Shown here piece after piece: positions 1-7,931 of a stretch of DNA of 46,281 nt; the first letter of the stretch is position 1, and each line of letters begins with the position of its first letter. The translations under genes and the position numbers were made by a program. The notes beneath the pieces are model-generated. The model was not told where the DNA came from, searched no databases, and worked only from the letters and a program-made list of their open reading frames with translations. Source of the DNA: a virus; IMG/VR virus record IMGVR_UViG_3300038999_000010, positions 1-46,281 of that record; one strand, given 5' to 3'.

Positions 1-402
1 CTACTTTCGTGTAATTGCTATTGGTCTAATTTGTTCTTTATTTAGAGTGAATCCTCTACCGAAAAGTTTTACGCCTACATCTTGAAGTTTAGAGTTTGTT
101 TTTGCTGTAACTACAATTTCTTCCCCTTCAAATTTGAAGGCTGCTGCAACACCCTCGATATGCTTTTCATCACCAATAGTATTCCTTTTCAATAGGTGTA
201 TATCTTTCTCTAAAAGCTCTGATTTTATCACCTTGAAATTATCACGAATTCTGTTTAGGTAGCAGTCGTTGCTTACGTATTTTTTAGCCCTGCTGTGTGA
301 TGTTTCATGGGTATCAATATACCCACCAGTAACCAAAACTTCAGGGCAATCTTCACTTGGTTCTGTGTATGTGTACCACACCCTATAGTAATTCATACTC
401 AC
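1..402 (-). CDS. hypothetical protein, last visible gene of the left operon
   Basis: This is a complete 133-residue ORF whose TAG stop occupies the first three bases of the window. It is a soluble, mixed-charge protein with an aromatic N-terminus (MSMNYYRVWY). I see no signal peptide, membrane segment or motif I can name. It is the most distal visible member of the leftward early operon, 2 bases after the 65-aa gene, so it is probably translated with its neighbours. I do not recognise its function. Confidence 0.75.
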   Translation of the reverse strand: MSMNYYRVWYTYTEPSEDCPEVLVTGGYIDTHETSHSRAKKYVSNDCYLNRIRDNFKVIKSELLEKDIHLLKRNTIGDEKHIEGVAAAFKFEGEEIVVTAKTNSKLQDVGVKLFGRGFTLNKEQIRPIAITRK

Positions 403-404
403 CT

Positions 405-602
405 CTATTTTGATGTAAATGTTTTACGGTATTCTAGATACTTGGTAATGAATTTATCATCAAAGCCAGATACCCAACCACAGCCACATTCAAATTGTTT
501 ACCGTTAAATTTTGTTCTTGGCATGCCTCGACTACATTTATCGTCACCACAATAAGGCGAGTAGTTTGGCCTGCTCATTAAGTTACTTCTCACTATGCTC
601 AT
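405..602 (-). CDS. small putative zinc-binding phage protein
   Basis: This ORF encodes 65 residues. Two cysteine pairs are visible, CGDDKC near residue 18 and ECGCGW near residue 38, and could hold one zinc ion. The start at 602 lies one base past the TGA of the upstream gene and has an AGG a few bases before it, so translational coupling is likely. A second in-frame ATG at 578 (MSRPNYSPYCG) is possible but has weaker spacing. No function can be named. Confidence 0.65.
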   Translation of the reverse strand: MSIVRSNLMSRPNYSPYCGDDKCSRGMPRTKFNGKQFECGCGWVSGFDDKFITKYLEYRKTFTSK

Positions 603-603
603 A

Positions 604-1107
604 TCAGCCTGCTTTAATGGAATCGCTAGTAAGCGATTTGATCCATTTCCTTAATTCAATCATTTGCCACTGATAACACATAGATTCAGCATAAATATAA
701 AGCGGGGCGTAATCGTGTTGTTTACGGTCAATGAACTGTTGTGCTCCAACCTCAGTTAAAGATGCTTTAACAAAATGTTTTTTCTTTAGGTAATACCCTT
801 TGAATACGCCATTTGGTAATTCATCACAATCTAGATCATCTTCCGTAAAATCCTCGAAATCATCACTTTCCAAATCAACGACGGCATTTAATACAAAGTC
901 ATGATGGTAATCATCAAGAAATGCTTTTAATTCTTCAAAATCGCCTATTACTCCGTCCTCGCCAATATACTCATAACCTTCGGCATAATCTTCGGACGTT
1001 GGTACTTTTTCATCGTAATAAACACAGAACAAAGGATCTGCGGTCATTCGGTTGTCCTGAGTATTTAGCTGCTCAGACATTTCTAGTAAAAATTTTGGGG
1101 TTTCCAT
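604..1107 (-). CDS. acidic hypothetical phage protein
   Basis: This ORF encodes 167 residues and is very acidic in the middle (DLESDDFEDFTEDDLDCDEL). It has a basic, aromatic C-terminal part ending in a helix-like segment (QWQMIELRKWIKSL). No membrane helix or catalytic motif is seen. It is co-directional with the rest of the left early operon and follows the AlpA-like gene by about 50 bases. It resembles uncharacterised early proteins of marine siphophages in style only, so no function is assigned. Confidence 0.7.
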   Translation of the reverse strand: METPKFLLEMSEQLNTQDNRMTADPLFCVYYDEKVPTSEDYAEGYEYIGEDGVIGDFEELKAFLDDYHHDFVLNAVVDLESDDFEDFTEDDLDCDELPNGVFKGYYLKKKHFVKASLTEVGAQQFIDRKQHDYAPLYIYAESMCYQWQMIELRKWIKSLTSDSIKAG

Positions 1108-1155
1108 TCCTTCACCTTTTTGATAAAAGTTTTTAGTTGATAGCTATCAAGCGGC

Positions 1156-1350
1156 CTAAGCCGCATTAGCTGTTAGTGAATCAACAAAGGTTTCAATTTC
1201 ACTTTGGCGGTATTTGTTTGTACCACCAAGCTTGATCGCTTTAGGGAAGTCAGGGTTGTTTTTGCCCCAGTTATATAAAGTGCGATCTGTTATGCAAAAA
1301 AGGTCGCAGACTTGCTTAGTGGTTAATAGTTGTAGTTGTATTGCTGACAT
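1156..1350 (-). CDS. AlpA/excisionase-like helix-turn-helix protein
   Basis: This ORF encodes 64 residues. Residues 8 to 58 form a MerR-like winged HTH of the AlpA/Xis type: LLTTKQVCDLF, then ITDRTLYNWGK as the recognition helix, then a wing around KLGGTNKYRQSEIETFV. Proteins of this family bind att sites as recombination directionality factors or activate integrase genes. Its place in the left operon, where lambda carries xis, supports an excisionase or regulator role, but the recombinase of this phage lies 10 kb away at 11552-12742. The AGGAAG ribosome binding site lies inside the end of the upstream gene. The family is fairly sure, the exact role is not. Confidence 0.75.
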   Translation of the reverse strand: MSAIQLQLLTTKQVCDLFCITDRTLYNWGKNNPDFPKAIKLGGTNKYRQSEIETFVDSLTANAA

Positions 1351-1354
1351 TATG

Positions 1355-1534
1355 CTACTTCCTCATACTGTTAATTTTATTAGTTAACTTATTTACGCAC
1401 GTTGTACATATTGCATCAGCGCATTCGTGACCAGTTGCGGTTGTTTCAGTGTCAGATTCAAAGATGTCGACATTGAATTTTCTACCGCGCTGAACTTCTT
1501 TTTTGCAGAGCTCACAGATGAATTTAAATTTCAT
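1355..1534 (-). CDS. small protein with two CxxC pairs
   Basis: I read this 59-residue gene directly from the minus strand. It begins MKFKFICELCKKEVQ and carries CELC (residues 7-10) and CTTC (43-46), the spacing of a small zinc ribbon or treble clef. Its ATG overlaps the TAA of the upstream Dam gene by one base (TAATG), so translation is coupled. Its own 3' end holds the ribosome binding site of the AlpA-like gene. It probably binds zinc and perhaps nucleic acid or protein, but no family is assigned. Confidence 0.7.
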   Translation of the reverse strand: MKFKFICELCKKEVQRGRKFNVDIFESDTETTATGHECADAICTTCVNKLTNKINSMRK

Positions 1535-2208
1535 TACGCAGCTTCCTCGTTTTGCTCATCTAAAATCAATTGACCCATTTCTCTTAAGTCATTGCGAGGA
1601 ACGATGTCGTCAATTGGTCGGCCTTTGTATGAAGGATCAAATATAACTATGGCCATACCGCCACGGCTTGAGCTAGGTTGTCCACCTTCAGGATCTTGCT
1701 TGTACCATTCAGGAACATCAAAACTAACTCGACCACCTACTAACTTATAGACAGCACTTGCAGGGTATTCAGATAAACGATGAGGAAACCAATCAGCTTC
1801 AATATTACTTGGTACAAAAAATACAGAATGGAATCCTAGTTTCATTTCCATGTAGGCTTTTTTCATTATTGAGTTTAAGCCGGTGCACGTAGTGCCATCA
1901 GCTAACTTTCCTTTAAAAGCTTTGCTAAATGGAGGGTTGGCAAAGCCAATAGGAGCAACGCCTTGCTCTTTACAGTATTTGCCCCAGTCTTGTTCTATTG
2001 CATTTTCTTTCGCAGTAAAAAATAATGGCGCTTTGCTGTTAATGGTCCCATCAGTAAATAAGTCGATAGAGAAACTTTTAGCCGGGCAAAACATTTGTTG
2101 AAGTCCTAAGAACTCAAGATCAGGAGTTCTCCATTCGTCTTGTACGTCTTCTGCTCGATGTGTGCGCTTTAATTTTGAGTCGAGTAATCTTTGAATATAA
2201 TCAGCCAT
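1534..2208 (-). CDS. dam: phage DNA N6-adenine methyltransferase (Dam-type)
   Basis: This 224-residue protein matches the compact phage Dam family (the DNA N-6-adenine-methyltransferase family of T1, P1 and many prophages). The N-terminus has the family-typical EWRTP (25-29). The SIDLFTDG stretch near 47-54 is the expected AdoMet-binding region, and the catalytic NPPF motif is at 91-94, followed by a helix and the FFVPSN strand. It would transfer a methyl group from AdoMet to adenine, probably in a short palindrome such as GATC, to protect phage DNA from host restriction or affect replication and packaging. Its ends overlap the neighbouring genes by one base each, so it is an integral part of the left operon. 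Confidence 0.88.
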   Translation of the reverse strand: MADYIQRLLDSKLKRTHRAEDVQDEWRTPDLEFLGLQQMFCPAKSFSIDLFTDGTINSKAPLFFTAKENAIEQDWGKYCKEQGVAPIGFANPPFSKAFKGKLADGTTCTGLNSIMKKAYMEMKLGFHSVFFVPSNIEADWFPHRLSEYPASAVYKLVGGRVSFDVPEWYKQDPEGGQPSSSRGGMAIVIFDPSYKGRPIDDIVPRNDLREMGQLILDEQNEEAA

Positions 2209-3065
2209 TATTTACACTCCAACAATTTAATGTCTTCTGCATGGACAACGTTGCCATTACGCTGAAATTTTCGAAGTAATGTACCAATTAATTCCATTGT
2301 TTCTTTTTTCGGTTTTATGCCTGTTTTTGGGGTTGGTGCTCTGGCAGGTTCGCCATCTTCATTAAGCATATAAAGAGCGCCAATACCTTCATCAGTCATG
2401 TACCAGACAGGCACTTGTTTTACTGCAGACTCACCTAGTCCTGTTTCACAAAGCAAAGGGTATACAGCTAAATTGTCACCATTTTTACTGTAAACTTTAG
2501 TGTAATCCAACTCGTCAATTTGACGGTTTTTAGCAGCGATTTCCTTGTCTTTATTGGCCAAGTCGTGACGATAATTTTTAATTTCAAGTTTGAATTGTGT
2601 TTCAGCTGCTTGATGTTTTTTGATTGTTTCTTGGTAACCTTTACGTTGCTCACGTATTTGTTTAGGTGTGCCAATTTCTTTATAACGAGCAAGAAGGTCA
2701 TTCGCATCATTTAAGCTGTTTTGGGCTTGCTGCTCTTGTCGCAATGCTTGGTCAAGCTGTTGCATGTGCTTTTCTGCATTAGCGCGAACCATTTCCGCTT
2801 TCTTGTTAAAATCTTTTTCTTTTGCTTCATCACGTTTTCTCGCAGCTAATAACTGTTCGTTTTCATTAATAACGGTATCTATACGACCTGTTAATGTTTT
2901 GACTTGTAGTTTTAAAAATGAATTTTCTTCACTGACATTGGTTGCTGATTGCGATAACTGTTGCACATTTTCATTGTCAGCATGGTAAGAAGCAATAAGT
3001 TGTTCTATTGCTTGCTCTAAAGGTAAAGCTTGTTCTGTTTGTTGTTCTGCTAATTGAGTGTTCAT
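2208..3065 (-). CDS. coiled-coil hypothetical protein of the left operon
   Basis: From the ATG at 3065 the protein is 285 residues. That start was chosen because GGTGG sits 6 bases upstream; the longer reading begins at a GTG inside this same site. Residues about 10 to 200 are rich in Gln, Glu, Lys and Leu with heptad spacing, so a long coiled coil is likely. A compact C-terminal part (VWYMTDEGIGALYMLNEDGE) follows, with a final basic segment. It lies between the RdgC-FtsK fusion and dam and may act in phage recombination or replication. I cannot name a family. Confidence 0.72.
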   Translation of the reverse strand: MNTQLAEQQTEQALPLEQAIEQLIASYHADNENVQQLSQSATNVSEENSFLKLQVKTLTGRIDTVINENEQLLAARKRDEAKEKDFNKKAEMVRANAEKHMQQLDQALRQEQQAQNSLNDANDLLARYKEIGTPKQIREQRKGYQETIKKHQAAETQFKLEIKNYRHDLANKDKEIAAKNRQIDELDYTKVYSKNGDNLAVYPLLCETGLGESAVKQVPVWYMTDEGIGALYMLNEDGEPARAPTPKTGIKPKKETMELIGTLLRKFQRNGNVVHAEDIKLLECK

Positions 3066-3119
3066 ATCTTCCACCAAAGATTTATGGCGCCATCATCGAC
3101 AGCGCTGAATTAATTTATA

Positions 3120-4271
3120 TTAAGCTGCTGCTAAAACTTCTCTGGCACCATTGTTACCAGGTGAAGTTACGACCTTGTTATTCTCAAGTAACTCAACAAT
3201 GCGAGCTGCTCGGTTGTAACCAATACGGAACTTACGTTGAATGCTAGACACCGATACTCTTCGGGTTTCAATGACGAATGCTTTAGCTTCATCATATAGA
3301 GAGTCTACTTCGTCAGTACTTTCTACAGCTTGTAACTTAACTTCTTCTTTTGAACCATCAAGATAGTCAGTGGTTTTAAGGCTAAACTCTGCTAACAAGT
3401 CAATGATGAAGCGATTCAATTCACCGGCCATTAATACAAAATCAGCATCTAACTTGGCTAATACATCATCACTATCAATATCATCGTTTTGCTCATGGAT
3501 TACATCGAAGAACTTAAGGCGTTTAATTGATAAATCATCGTTAAGTACAAAGGAAAGCGACTCGTCCCACTCAAGGGCGATTTTGGAAACGTATTTATCT
3601 GCATCTAAATGCGCTTTAACTTCATCACCCATCAAATCTTGATTTTTAACTCGAGCGATAGCACCATCATCACCAAGAGCATTGAACTCTGCTTCCATGC
3701 CTAAAGTAAACTTACCGCTTAAGCTTTTTTCGTTAAGCCAGTCAGTCATGGTTTCATCTGCTGTCACATCAGGATCAAAGCTTGTTACAGGTAATGTACC
3801 TAGTGCTTTTCGTAGTAGGGCCAATAAGTCTTCAGCTTTACCGCGGCTACTTGAGTTAACAACGATGATATTATTTTCAGGGCAAATGTAGGCATGAGTA
3901 TCAGTTATGCGAGAAAATGCTCGAGGTAAAAGTTCAAAGATAATGTCCTCTTTAAATTGCTCCTTTTCTTTTTTGGTTGCGCTACGGCCTTGTTCTACTT
4001 CAAGCAGTTCAATTTTCGCTTCAACCATATCTTTGATTACTGGGGCAGGGAGCATCTTCTCTTCTTTGCGAGCACAGATAAGTAAGTTGCCATTACCTTG
4101 ATGAACAGAGCTTGAGCCATGTTTACCTAGCGCATTAGTCCAGCCAAAATGCGATATTTCAGTAGAACCACAAGGAGTAAATAAGCACTCAGACAAATGC
4201 TGTTCAAGCTGCTCTTGTGTCCAAGTGAACGGACGAGTAAATGCGAAAATAAATAAGTTGTTAAACCACAT
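3120..4271 (-). CDS. rdgC: RdgC-like protein fused to a C-terminal FtsK gamma domain
   Basis: This 383-residue protein has two recognisable parts. Residues 1 to about 300 match RdgC, the ring-forming, sequence-nonspecific dsDNA-binding protein that limits Rec[10 protein letters not shown] start, FGWTNALG near 42-49, LLPRAFSRI, and a conserved C-terminal LRFFDV-like segment (LKFFDV). Residues 323-383 match the FtsK gamma winged helix, which in the host binds KOPS DNA and activates XerD; the recognition helix region [16 protein letters not shown] and the closing NNGAREVL are almost as in cellular FtsK. Ordinary RdgC is about 300 residues and lacks this tail. It lies in the leftward early operon, where phages keep recombination genes. 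The domains are clear; the function of the fusion is inference. Confidence 0.9.
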   Translation of the reverse strand: MWFNNLFIFAFTRPFTWTQEQLEQHLSECLFTPCGSTEISHFGWTNALGKHGSSSVHQGNGNLLICARKEEKMLPAPVIKDMVEAKIELLEVEQGRSATKKEKEQFKEDIIFELLPRAFSRITDTHAYICPENNIIVVNSSSRGKAEDLLALLRKALGTLPVTSFDPDVTADETMTDWLNEKSLSGKFTLGMEAEFNALGDDGAIARVKNQDLMGDEVKAHLDADKYVSKIALEWDESLSFVLNDDLSIKRLKFFDVIHEQNDDIDSDDVLAKLDADFVLMAGELNRFIIDLLAEFSLKTTDYLDGSKEEVKLQAVESTDEVDSLYDEAKAFVIETRRVSVSSIQRKFRIGYNRAARIVELLENNKVVTSPGNNGAREVLAAA

Positions 4272-4296
4272 AGTTATTACCTTTTTAATGTTGGGG

Positions 4297-4686
4297 CTAC
4301 GCCGCCAGTTGCTTTGTTTCTTGATTTATTGGCACCCATTGCATTAATGGTTTACCGGTTGTTTTGCTAATTACGACCTTGAGGTCAGCGTTTAATTTGT
4401 TGGCTTTTTTCATCATGACCAAGTCAGAAAAGTTGTGAGTATCTTTAAGCATTATGGTTAGTGCTTCTTTAGCGATGTAAGGAGTACTAAACTCATGAGT
4501 GCAGCGCTTAACGTTCATATCGATAAATTCTTGCTCTACATGCTTATCAATGATGATTTGCTTCTCACTTTGAGTGGCATTAACAGCTTCTTTCAATTCT
4601 TTGCTGACAACCGTGTTTTTATTTAACATCCACTTACTCACTGTTTTTTTTGCTAAAACTCTGCTTTTGCCATAAATAGAAAACAT
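4297..4686 (-). CDS. hypothetical protein upstream of rdgC
   Basis: This ORF encodes 129 residues, basic at the N-terminus and without membrane segments. The middle ([26 protein letters not shown]) looks helical; the C-terminal part has a short beta-like stretch ([19 protein letters not shown]). It is separated from the RdgC fusion by only about 25 bases and is surely co-transcribed with it. A recombination-accessory role is possible from position alone. No family is recognised. Confidence 0.65.
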   Translation of the reverse strand: MFSIYGKSRVLAKKTVSKWMLNKNTVVSKELKEAVNATQSEKQIIIDKHVEQEFIDMNVKRCTHEFSTPYIAKEALTIMLKDTHNFSDLVMMKKANKLNADLKVVISKTTGKPLMQWVPINQETKQLAA

Positions 4687-4773
4687 AATTCAAACCTCAA
4701 ATGTGGCGACTGCTGCCGGAGTAACAGCAGCCGCCTGGTGGAAGAGTTATTTTGCTTAACTTGATATATTTCA

Positions 4774-5076
4774 TTACGCAGCATCCTTATCTTGGAATTC
4801 AACTTCACCAATTAACTGATTCGCTGTATCGATTGCAGCACCAATTAATTCCTCGGCGCTTTCATCAAAAACACTAAACATAACGTCAGTTACTGGTTTA
4901 GGCTGCTTTCCGCTCAAATACATTTGCTCTGAGCAATTAGGGGTAACTCTGATTGTCACCAGCTTAATGTGACCAAAAACGGTGACGGTTATGTCAACAA
5001 TGTTTGCTGGTGCTTCAATTGATAAAGCGTTCAACTCTGCCAATAAAAGCATGGTTTTTTTTGTCGCTTTAGCCAT
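4774..5076 (-). CDS. hypothetical early protein
   Basis: This ORF encodes 100 residues and begins MAKATKKTMLLLAELNAL. Its ATG overlaps the TAA of the preceding gene by one base, with GGAG about 7 bases upstream inside that gene, so start and coupling are well supported. The middle shows alternating hydrophobic residues (VDITVTVFGHIKLVTIRV), suggesting a small beta-sheet, and an acidic helical C-terminus follows. The 86 bases after it hold only a weak hairpin (CTGCTG/CAGCAG, 4710-4730). Function unknown. Confidence 0.65.
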   Translation of the reverse strand: MAKATKKTMLLLAELNALSIEAPANIVDITVTVFGHIKLVTIRVTPNCSEQMYLSGKQPKPVTDVMFSVFDESAEELIGAAIDTANQLIGEVEFQDKDAA

Positions 5077-5327
5077 TAGTGAGCTCCTTTCATTGCTTGT
5101 TCTGCAGGAGTCACCACGTATATATGTGTTAACAACGCGTTAAGCTTAAGGTTGGCTGTTTGACTGTTTAAATCGATTGTGCGATTAATGTCGCTTTCTA
5201 ATGCAACACAACAAAACAAATCACCATGAAAGGCTGTACTAATTTTGATTCCTGCCCGTTTTGCGGCAGCGGTAGCGCTGGATATCTTGTCTAGGGTAGT
5301 ATTTACGTTTGCTGTAGATGAAACCAT
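5076..5327 (-). CDS. hypothetical early protein
   Basis: The start was placed at 5327, giving 83 residues, because GGAG lies 6 bases before this ATG; an in-frame start 30 bases further upstream has no comparable site. The protein begins MVSSTANVNTTLDKISSATA and is alanine- and threonine-rich with a short hydrophobic middle (DLFCCVALESDI). It overlaps the next gene by one base. Function unknown; it is a standard member of the tightly packed left operon. Confidence 0.6.
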   Translation of the reverse strand: MVSSTANVNTTLDKISSATAAAKRAGIKISTAFHGDLFCCVALESDINRTIDLNSQTANLKLNALLTHIYVVTPAEQAMKGAH

Positions 5328-5410
5328 GTTATACTCCGTTTGTTTGTGACAGCTCATTGAGCTATCGGTTAATGGCCGCTACTTCCACCAAAGATGCGCG
5401 GCCTTTTTCT

Positions 5411-5710
5411 TTAATGGCGTTCTGCCATTGCTAAATTCTTTTGACTTGCTATGCCGCTAACGAGTAGACGAAGTTCTGTCTTAGCACTTAAATCATCTGT
5501 TAATATTCTTTCTATAAGAGTTGAAACTAATACACGTTCATCTTTCATTGCTTGATCAACCGCTTCATGAAGTTCAACCTCGCCATTGCTAAAGTCAGCA
5601 ACACCTTTGATAAAAAGCTCACATACAGCATTTTCATTAAGCGCTGCATTGCTATATACCTGCTTGCCTGTATTAACGTGGTTTGCGATTTGACTAGTCA
5701 CTATATCCAT
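5411..5710 (-). CDS. hypothetical early protein
   Basis: This ORF encodes 99 residues beginning MDIVTSQIANHVNTG and is predicted mostly helical and acidic (GEVELHEAVDQAMKDERV). GGCGAG and AGGA lie just before the ATG. No membrane helix or known motif is visible. It is followed after about 80 bases by the 83-aa gene of the same operon. Function unknown. Confidence 0.6.
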   Translation of the reverse strand: MDIVTSQIANHVNTGKQVYSNAALNENAVCELFIKGVADFSNGEVELHEAVDQAMKDERVLVSTLIERILTDDLSAKTELRLLVSGIASQKNLAMAERH

Positions 5711-5886
5711 TCCTATCTCGCCGTGTGTTTTTAGTAATAAGTTCTTTATATTCAGATACTAAGTAATAAACCTCTAATAACTGCCTATATTTTCGTCTTT
5801 CTCTGTAATGACTTGTAATGGTGCTTTTTCATGTTTTACTGTATTTATGTCCTGAAATACCAAACGTGATTTGTTAGCTTAAAAGC

Positions 5887-6075
5887 CTACGTTTCATTTA
5901 GCGCTCTTATCAATGCATCTGCCGTGTAAACAGCGTCTTTAGCCATGGAGTCGTAAGAAACTTGGTGACCAAAAAAACGTTTACTTTGAACTTCTGGTAA
6001 TAATATTTTTAATGCTTCTAGTGCCATTTGCTCACGCTTATTTAGTGTTTGAGTAGGGCTCGTATCTTTAATCAT
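5887..6075 (-). CDS. first gene of the PL operon, small hypothetical protein
   Basis: The ORF is open further upstream, but the strong PL promoter places the transcript start near 6099, so the ATG at 6075 (MIKDTSPTQTLNKREQMAL) is the only well-placed start; an ATG at 6102 would be leaderless or untranscribed. This gives 62 residues, probably two helices. By position it is the first gene of the leftward transcript, where lambda carries the antiterminator N, but it shows no Arg-rich RNA-binding motif. The 176 bases between its stop and the next gene (5711-5886) hold no other ORF or clear signal. Confidence 0.55.
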   Translation of the reverse strand: MIKDTSPTQTLNKREQMALEALKILLPEVQSKRFFGHQVSYDSMAKDAVYTADALIRALNET

Positions 6076-6105
6076 GTTTAATCCATCAATCAAGGTATGC
6101 ATGTA

Positions 6106-6134
6106 AATATACAAACAGATTTGTATTTTGTCAA
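6106..6134 (-). promoter_or_regulatory. PL promoter with operator OL in its spacer
   Basis: On the minus strand TTGACA (6134-6129), a 17-base spacer and TATATT (6111-6106) form a near-consensus sigma70 promoter reading into the left operon. The spacer contains the perfect palindrome TACAAACAGATTTGTA (6110-6125), extended to ATACAAA/TTTGTAT arms at 6109-6126. The same operator pattern with the same 6-base centre lies in the PR spacer, so the CI-like and Cro-like proteins very likely share it. Confidence 0.85.
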
Positions 6135-6226
6135 AGGGAAAAGTGCATTTACTTGTATTTTTTGTTTGTCTGCTTGTTTTTATGTTAATATTAGTTGCAT
6201 TTTTTAACAAAAAAAGGAAAAATATT

Positions 6227-6460
6227 GTGAGTACAATTAGTAATGTAAGTAATAATCAATTACAAAATGCGGTTTCAGTTAATAAAGAAGCTGCGCCCGT
6301 GGTCGATAACTCGGGTAACACCCCAGTTGAGAGTGCTAAACCTATTAGTTCATCTAACCTGGTTGATACGGTTGAGATTAGTCAGGAAGCGAAAGAAAAA
6401 CTGAAAGAGGAGCCCGTAGCCAGCATTCAAACTGGTGGCGATGGAGTTGAACCTAAATAG
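6227..6460 (+). CDS. small soluble hypothetical protein in the immunity region
   Basis: The GTG at 6227 was chosen because AAGGA lies 8 bases upstream, giving 77 residues. The protein is Ser/Asn-rich at first (STISNVSNNQLQNAVSV), then acidic, with a VEISQEAKEKLKEE segment like the short amphipathic motif found in many small secreted or flagella-associated bacterial proteins. The frame stays open upstream to 6128 and would then add one hydrophobic helix, but that TTG has no ribosome binding site and sits on the PL operator. Function unknown. Confidence 0.5.
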   Translation: MSTISNVSNNQLQNAVSVNKEAAPVVDNSGNTPVESAKPISSSNLVDTVEISQEAKEKLKEEPVASIQTGGDGVEPK

Positions 6461-6481
6461 TATTTCTATGTAGGCAATGTT

Positions 6482-6502
6482 AAGGGGTCGAGAGCCCCTT
6501 AT
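6482..6502 (+). terminator. weak hairpin, possible partial terminator
   Basis: TAAGGGG and CCCCTTA form a 7-bp stem around a 7-base loop just after the 77-aa gene. The following tract is only TTTAAAA, so termination is probably incomplete and the two membrane-protein genes downstream may be read by read-through. Confidence 0.45.
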
Positions 6503-6519
6503 TTAAAAGGATTTAATTT

Positions 6520-7044
6520 GTGTTTGATATTTCTCAATACTATGAGAACTTTGTTTTACTTGGTGTTTATGTTGTCTATATAAATATTTTTTGCGCTGTA
6601 GGTGTAATTTACTCTAGTCGCAGAATTAACAGTGCTTTGATAACCCTTTTGGTTATTGTTTTATTCAATTTAATCATGAAGTATGCCCAGTCTGAAATGA
6701 CTCCTATGTTTGATACACACAAGGAGCTGATTAGGCATTTGTGGTACTTAATATTTGCCACATGCTGGTTATCTAGTGTTTATGTAATGAATAAAATACA
6801 TGAATTATCAGATGTTGAATTAGGGAAATTCGCGAAAACGGTTATGTTTGCTAATTTATCTATTGGCATGCTTACACTTATTAAATATATTTTCAGAATG
6901 CATTTAGAAATCGATTCCCCAATCATCAATGCTTTATATAGTTTTGGAATTAATATAATGAATGTAGCAATTGCTGCATTAAGCTTGGCTATTTCTGTTA
7001 CCGCTTTGTGGTTAAATACTTCATTGTTCAAAAGGACTCGTTAG
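6520..7044 (+). CDS. polytopic membrane protein in the immunity region
   Basis: This ORF encodes 174 residues from a GTG with AAAGGA 8 bases upstream. Hydrophobic segments are visible around residues 11-31, 38-54, 71-91, 107-125 and 143-165, so four or five inner-membrane helices are likely, joined by short charged loops. The gene lies between OL and the repressor gene, on the opposite strand to cI, a place where prophages often carry genes expressed in the lysogen. A superinfection-exclusion or host-modifying role is possible but is inference. No family is recognised. Confidence 0.65.
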   Translation: MFDISQYYENFVLLGVYVVYINIFCAVGVIYSSRRINSALITLLVIVLFNLIMKYAQSEMTPMFDTHKELIRHLWYLIFATCWLSSVYVMNKIHELSDVELGKFAKTVMFANLSIGMLTLIKYIFRMHLEIDSPIINALYSFGINIMNVAIAALSLAISVTALWLNTSLFKRTR

Positions 7045-7045
7045 G

Positions 7046-7417
7046 ATGTACAGTTATGTTTTTGGTGCGATCTCTATGCTTTTATTAGGCGTAGTGATCA
7101 TATTATTCAATCGTATTTTTTCAAACAGCAACAATGATTTAAGTGACCGCAGAGAGGTGAAAAAAGCCAACAATAACGGGAAGGTTATAAGCCTTAACGC
7201 AACCTTAAAGAACGATATACTAACAGCAGCACTTGATATCAATTTTAGGCAGGAAAGGCTAAATGAAGAACTATTAAATGGCAGCTACTCTGAAAATATT
7301 GAGAATGCACTTTTGCAGTTGGAGTTTGATAGAAAGGAAAACATCAGGAGATCTGTAGATATAGGCCTGATCTCAGAGGATAAAGCAGCACAAGGCATCA
7401 ATCAGCTTTCGAGTTAG
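7046..7417 (+). CDS. membrane-anchored hypothetical protein, convergent with cI
   Basis: This ORF encodes 123 residues with one N-terminal membrane helix (residues 4-22, FGAISMLLLGVVIILFN), then a cytoplasmic helical domain with many Asn, Glu and Arg residues. It starts one base after the TAG of the 174-aa membrane protein, with GTTAGG before the ATG, so the two are coupled and may act together. Its 3' end overlaps the 3' end of the convergent repressor gene by 20 bases, so transcription of one could interfere with the other. Function unknown. Confidence 0.65.
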   Translation: MYSYVFGAISMLLLGVVIILFNRIFSNSNNDLSDRREVKKANNNGKVISLNATLKNDILTAALDINFRQERLNEELLNGSYSENIENALLQLEFDRKENIRRSVDIGLISEDKAAQGINQLSS

Positions 7418-7913
7418 TTGCTTTCTCGTCAAAGGCATCAAATCCAGATATTTGAAGATCCCCGCTAACTTCCATCAATATTGCCTTGGTCAGCACTCGT
7501 AGTACCAAGTCTTTATTTTTAATTAAAGAAAAGTCTCCTCCTTCTAATTCTCCTTGGTGCATCAATATATTCCTAACGGTGTTAACTGTTTTGTTCAATG
7601 CTTGTGGTAATACTTCTGATATATCTCCTAACGTATACCCGTCAGGCTCGTTTAAGTTGTTTTGAACAAGTGTTAATGGGCTGCTGGACTCTTCTCCTGA
7701 CTTTAAATATACCAATGAAACACCAAGAGCCTGAGCAATTTCAGGCATCTTTAATGAGTCGGAGTTATTTCTCTCTATCGCACCAATTGATTGAGGCTTT
7801 ATGCCTACAATGTTGGCAATATCTTCTTGTCTTAAGCCTTTAGCTTTTCTTAACCTTTTAAGTCTTTGGCCTAAGCTTTCAGTAATTTCAGTCATTTTGA
7901 ACGCCAAGTTCAT
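7398..7913 (-). CDS. CI-like phage repressor without a self-cleavage domain
   Basis: The start at 7913 (MNLAFKMTEITESLG) has AAGGA 8 bases upstream and gives 171 residues. Residues about 13-68 are a Cro/CI-type HTH (LGQRLKRLRKAKGLRQEDIANIVGI, then PQSIGAIERNN as recognition helix). The remaining 100 residues are helical and acidic and show none of the S24 peptidase residues that let lambda CI and LexA cleave themselves. It diverges from the Cro-like gene and is served by its own consensus promoter. It should bind the TACAA-N6-TTGTA sites to keep PL and PR silent. How it is inactivated on induction is not evident. Confidence 0.85.
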   Translation of the reverse strand: MNLAFKMTEITESLGQRLKRLRKAKGLRQEDIANIVGIKPQSIGAIERNNSDSLKMPEIAQALGVSLVYLKSGEESSSPLTLVQNNLNEPDGYTLGDISEVLPQALNKTVNTVRNILMHQGELEGGDFSLIKNKDLVLRVLTKAILMEVSGDLQISGFDAFDEKATNSKAD

Positions 7914-7931
7914 TTTTCCATTCCTTAATAA

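Noticed and set aside
2468-2714. Overlapping frames on both strands inside the coiled-coil gene
   Set aside because: They are shadow frames with Lys/Phe-biased composition and no ribosome binding sites.
6128-6226. Upstream extension of the 77-aa gene that would add an N-terminal membrane helix
   Set aside because: The TTG at 6128 has no ribosome binding site and overlaps the PL -35 box; the GTG at 6227 has a well-spaced AAGGA.
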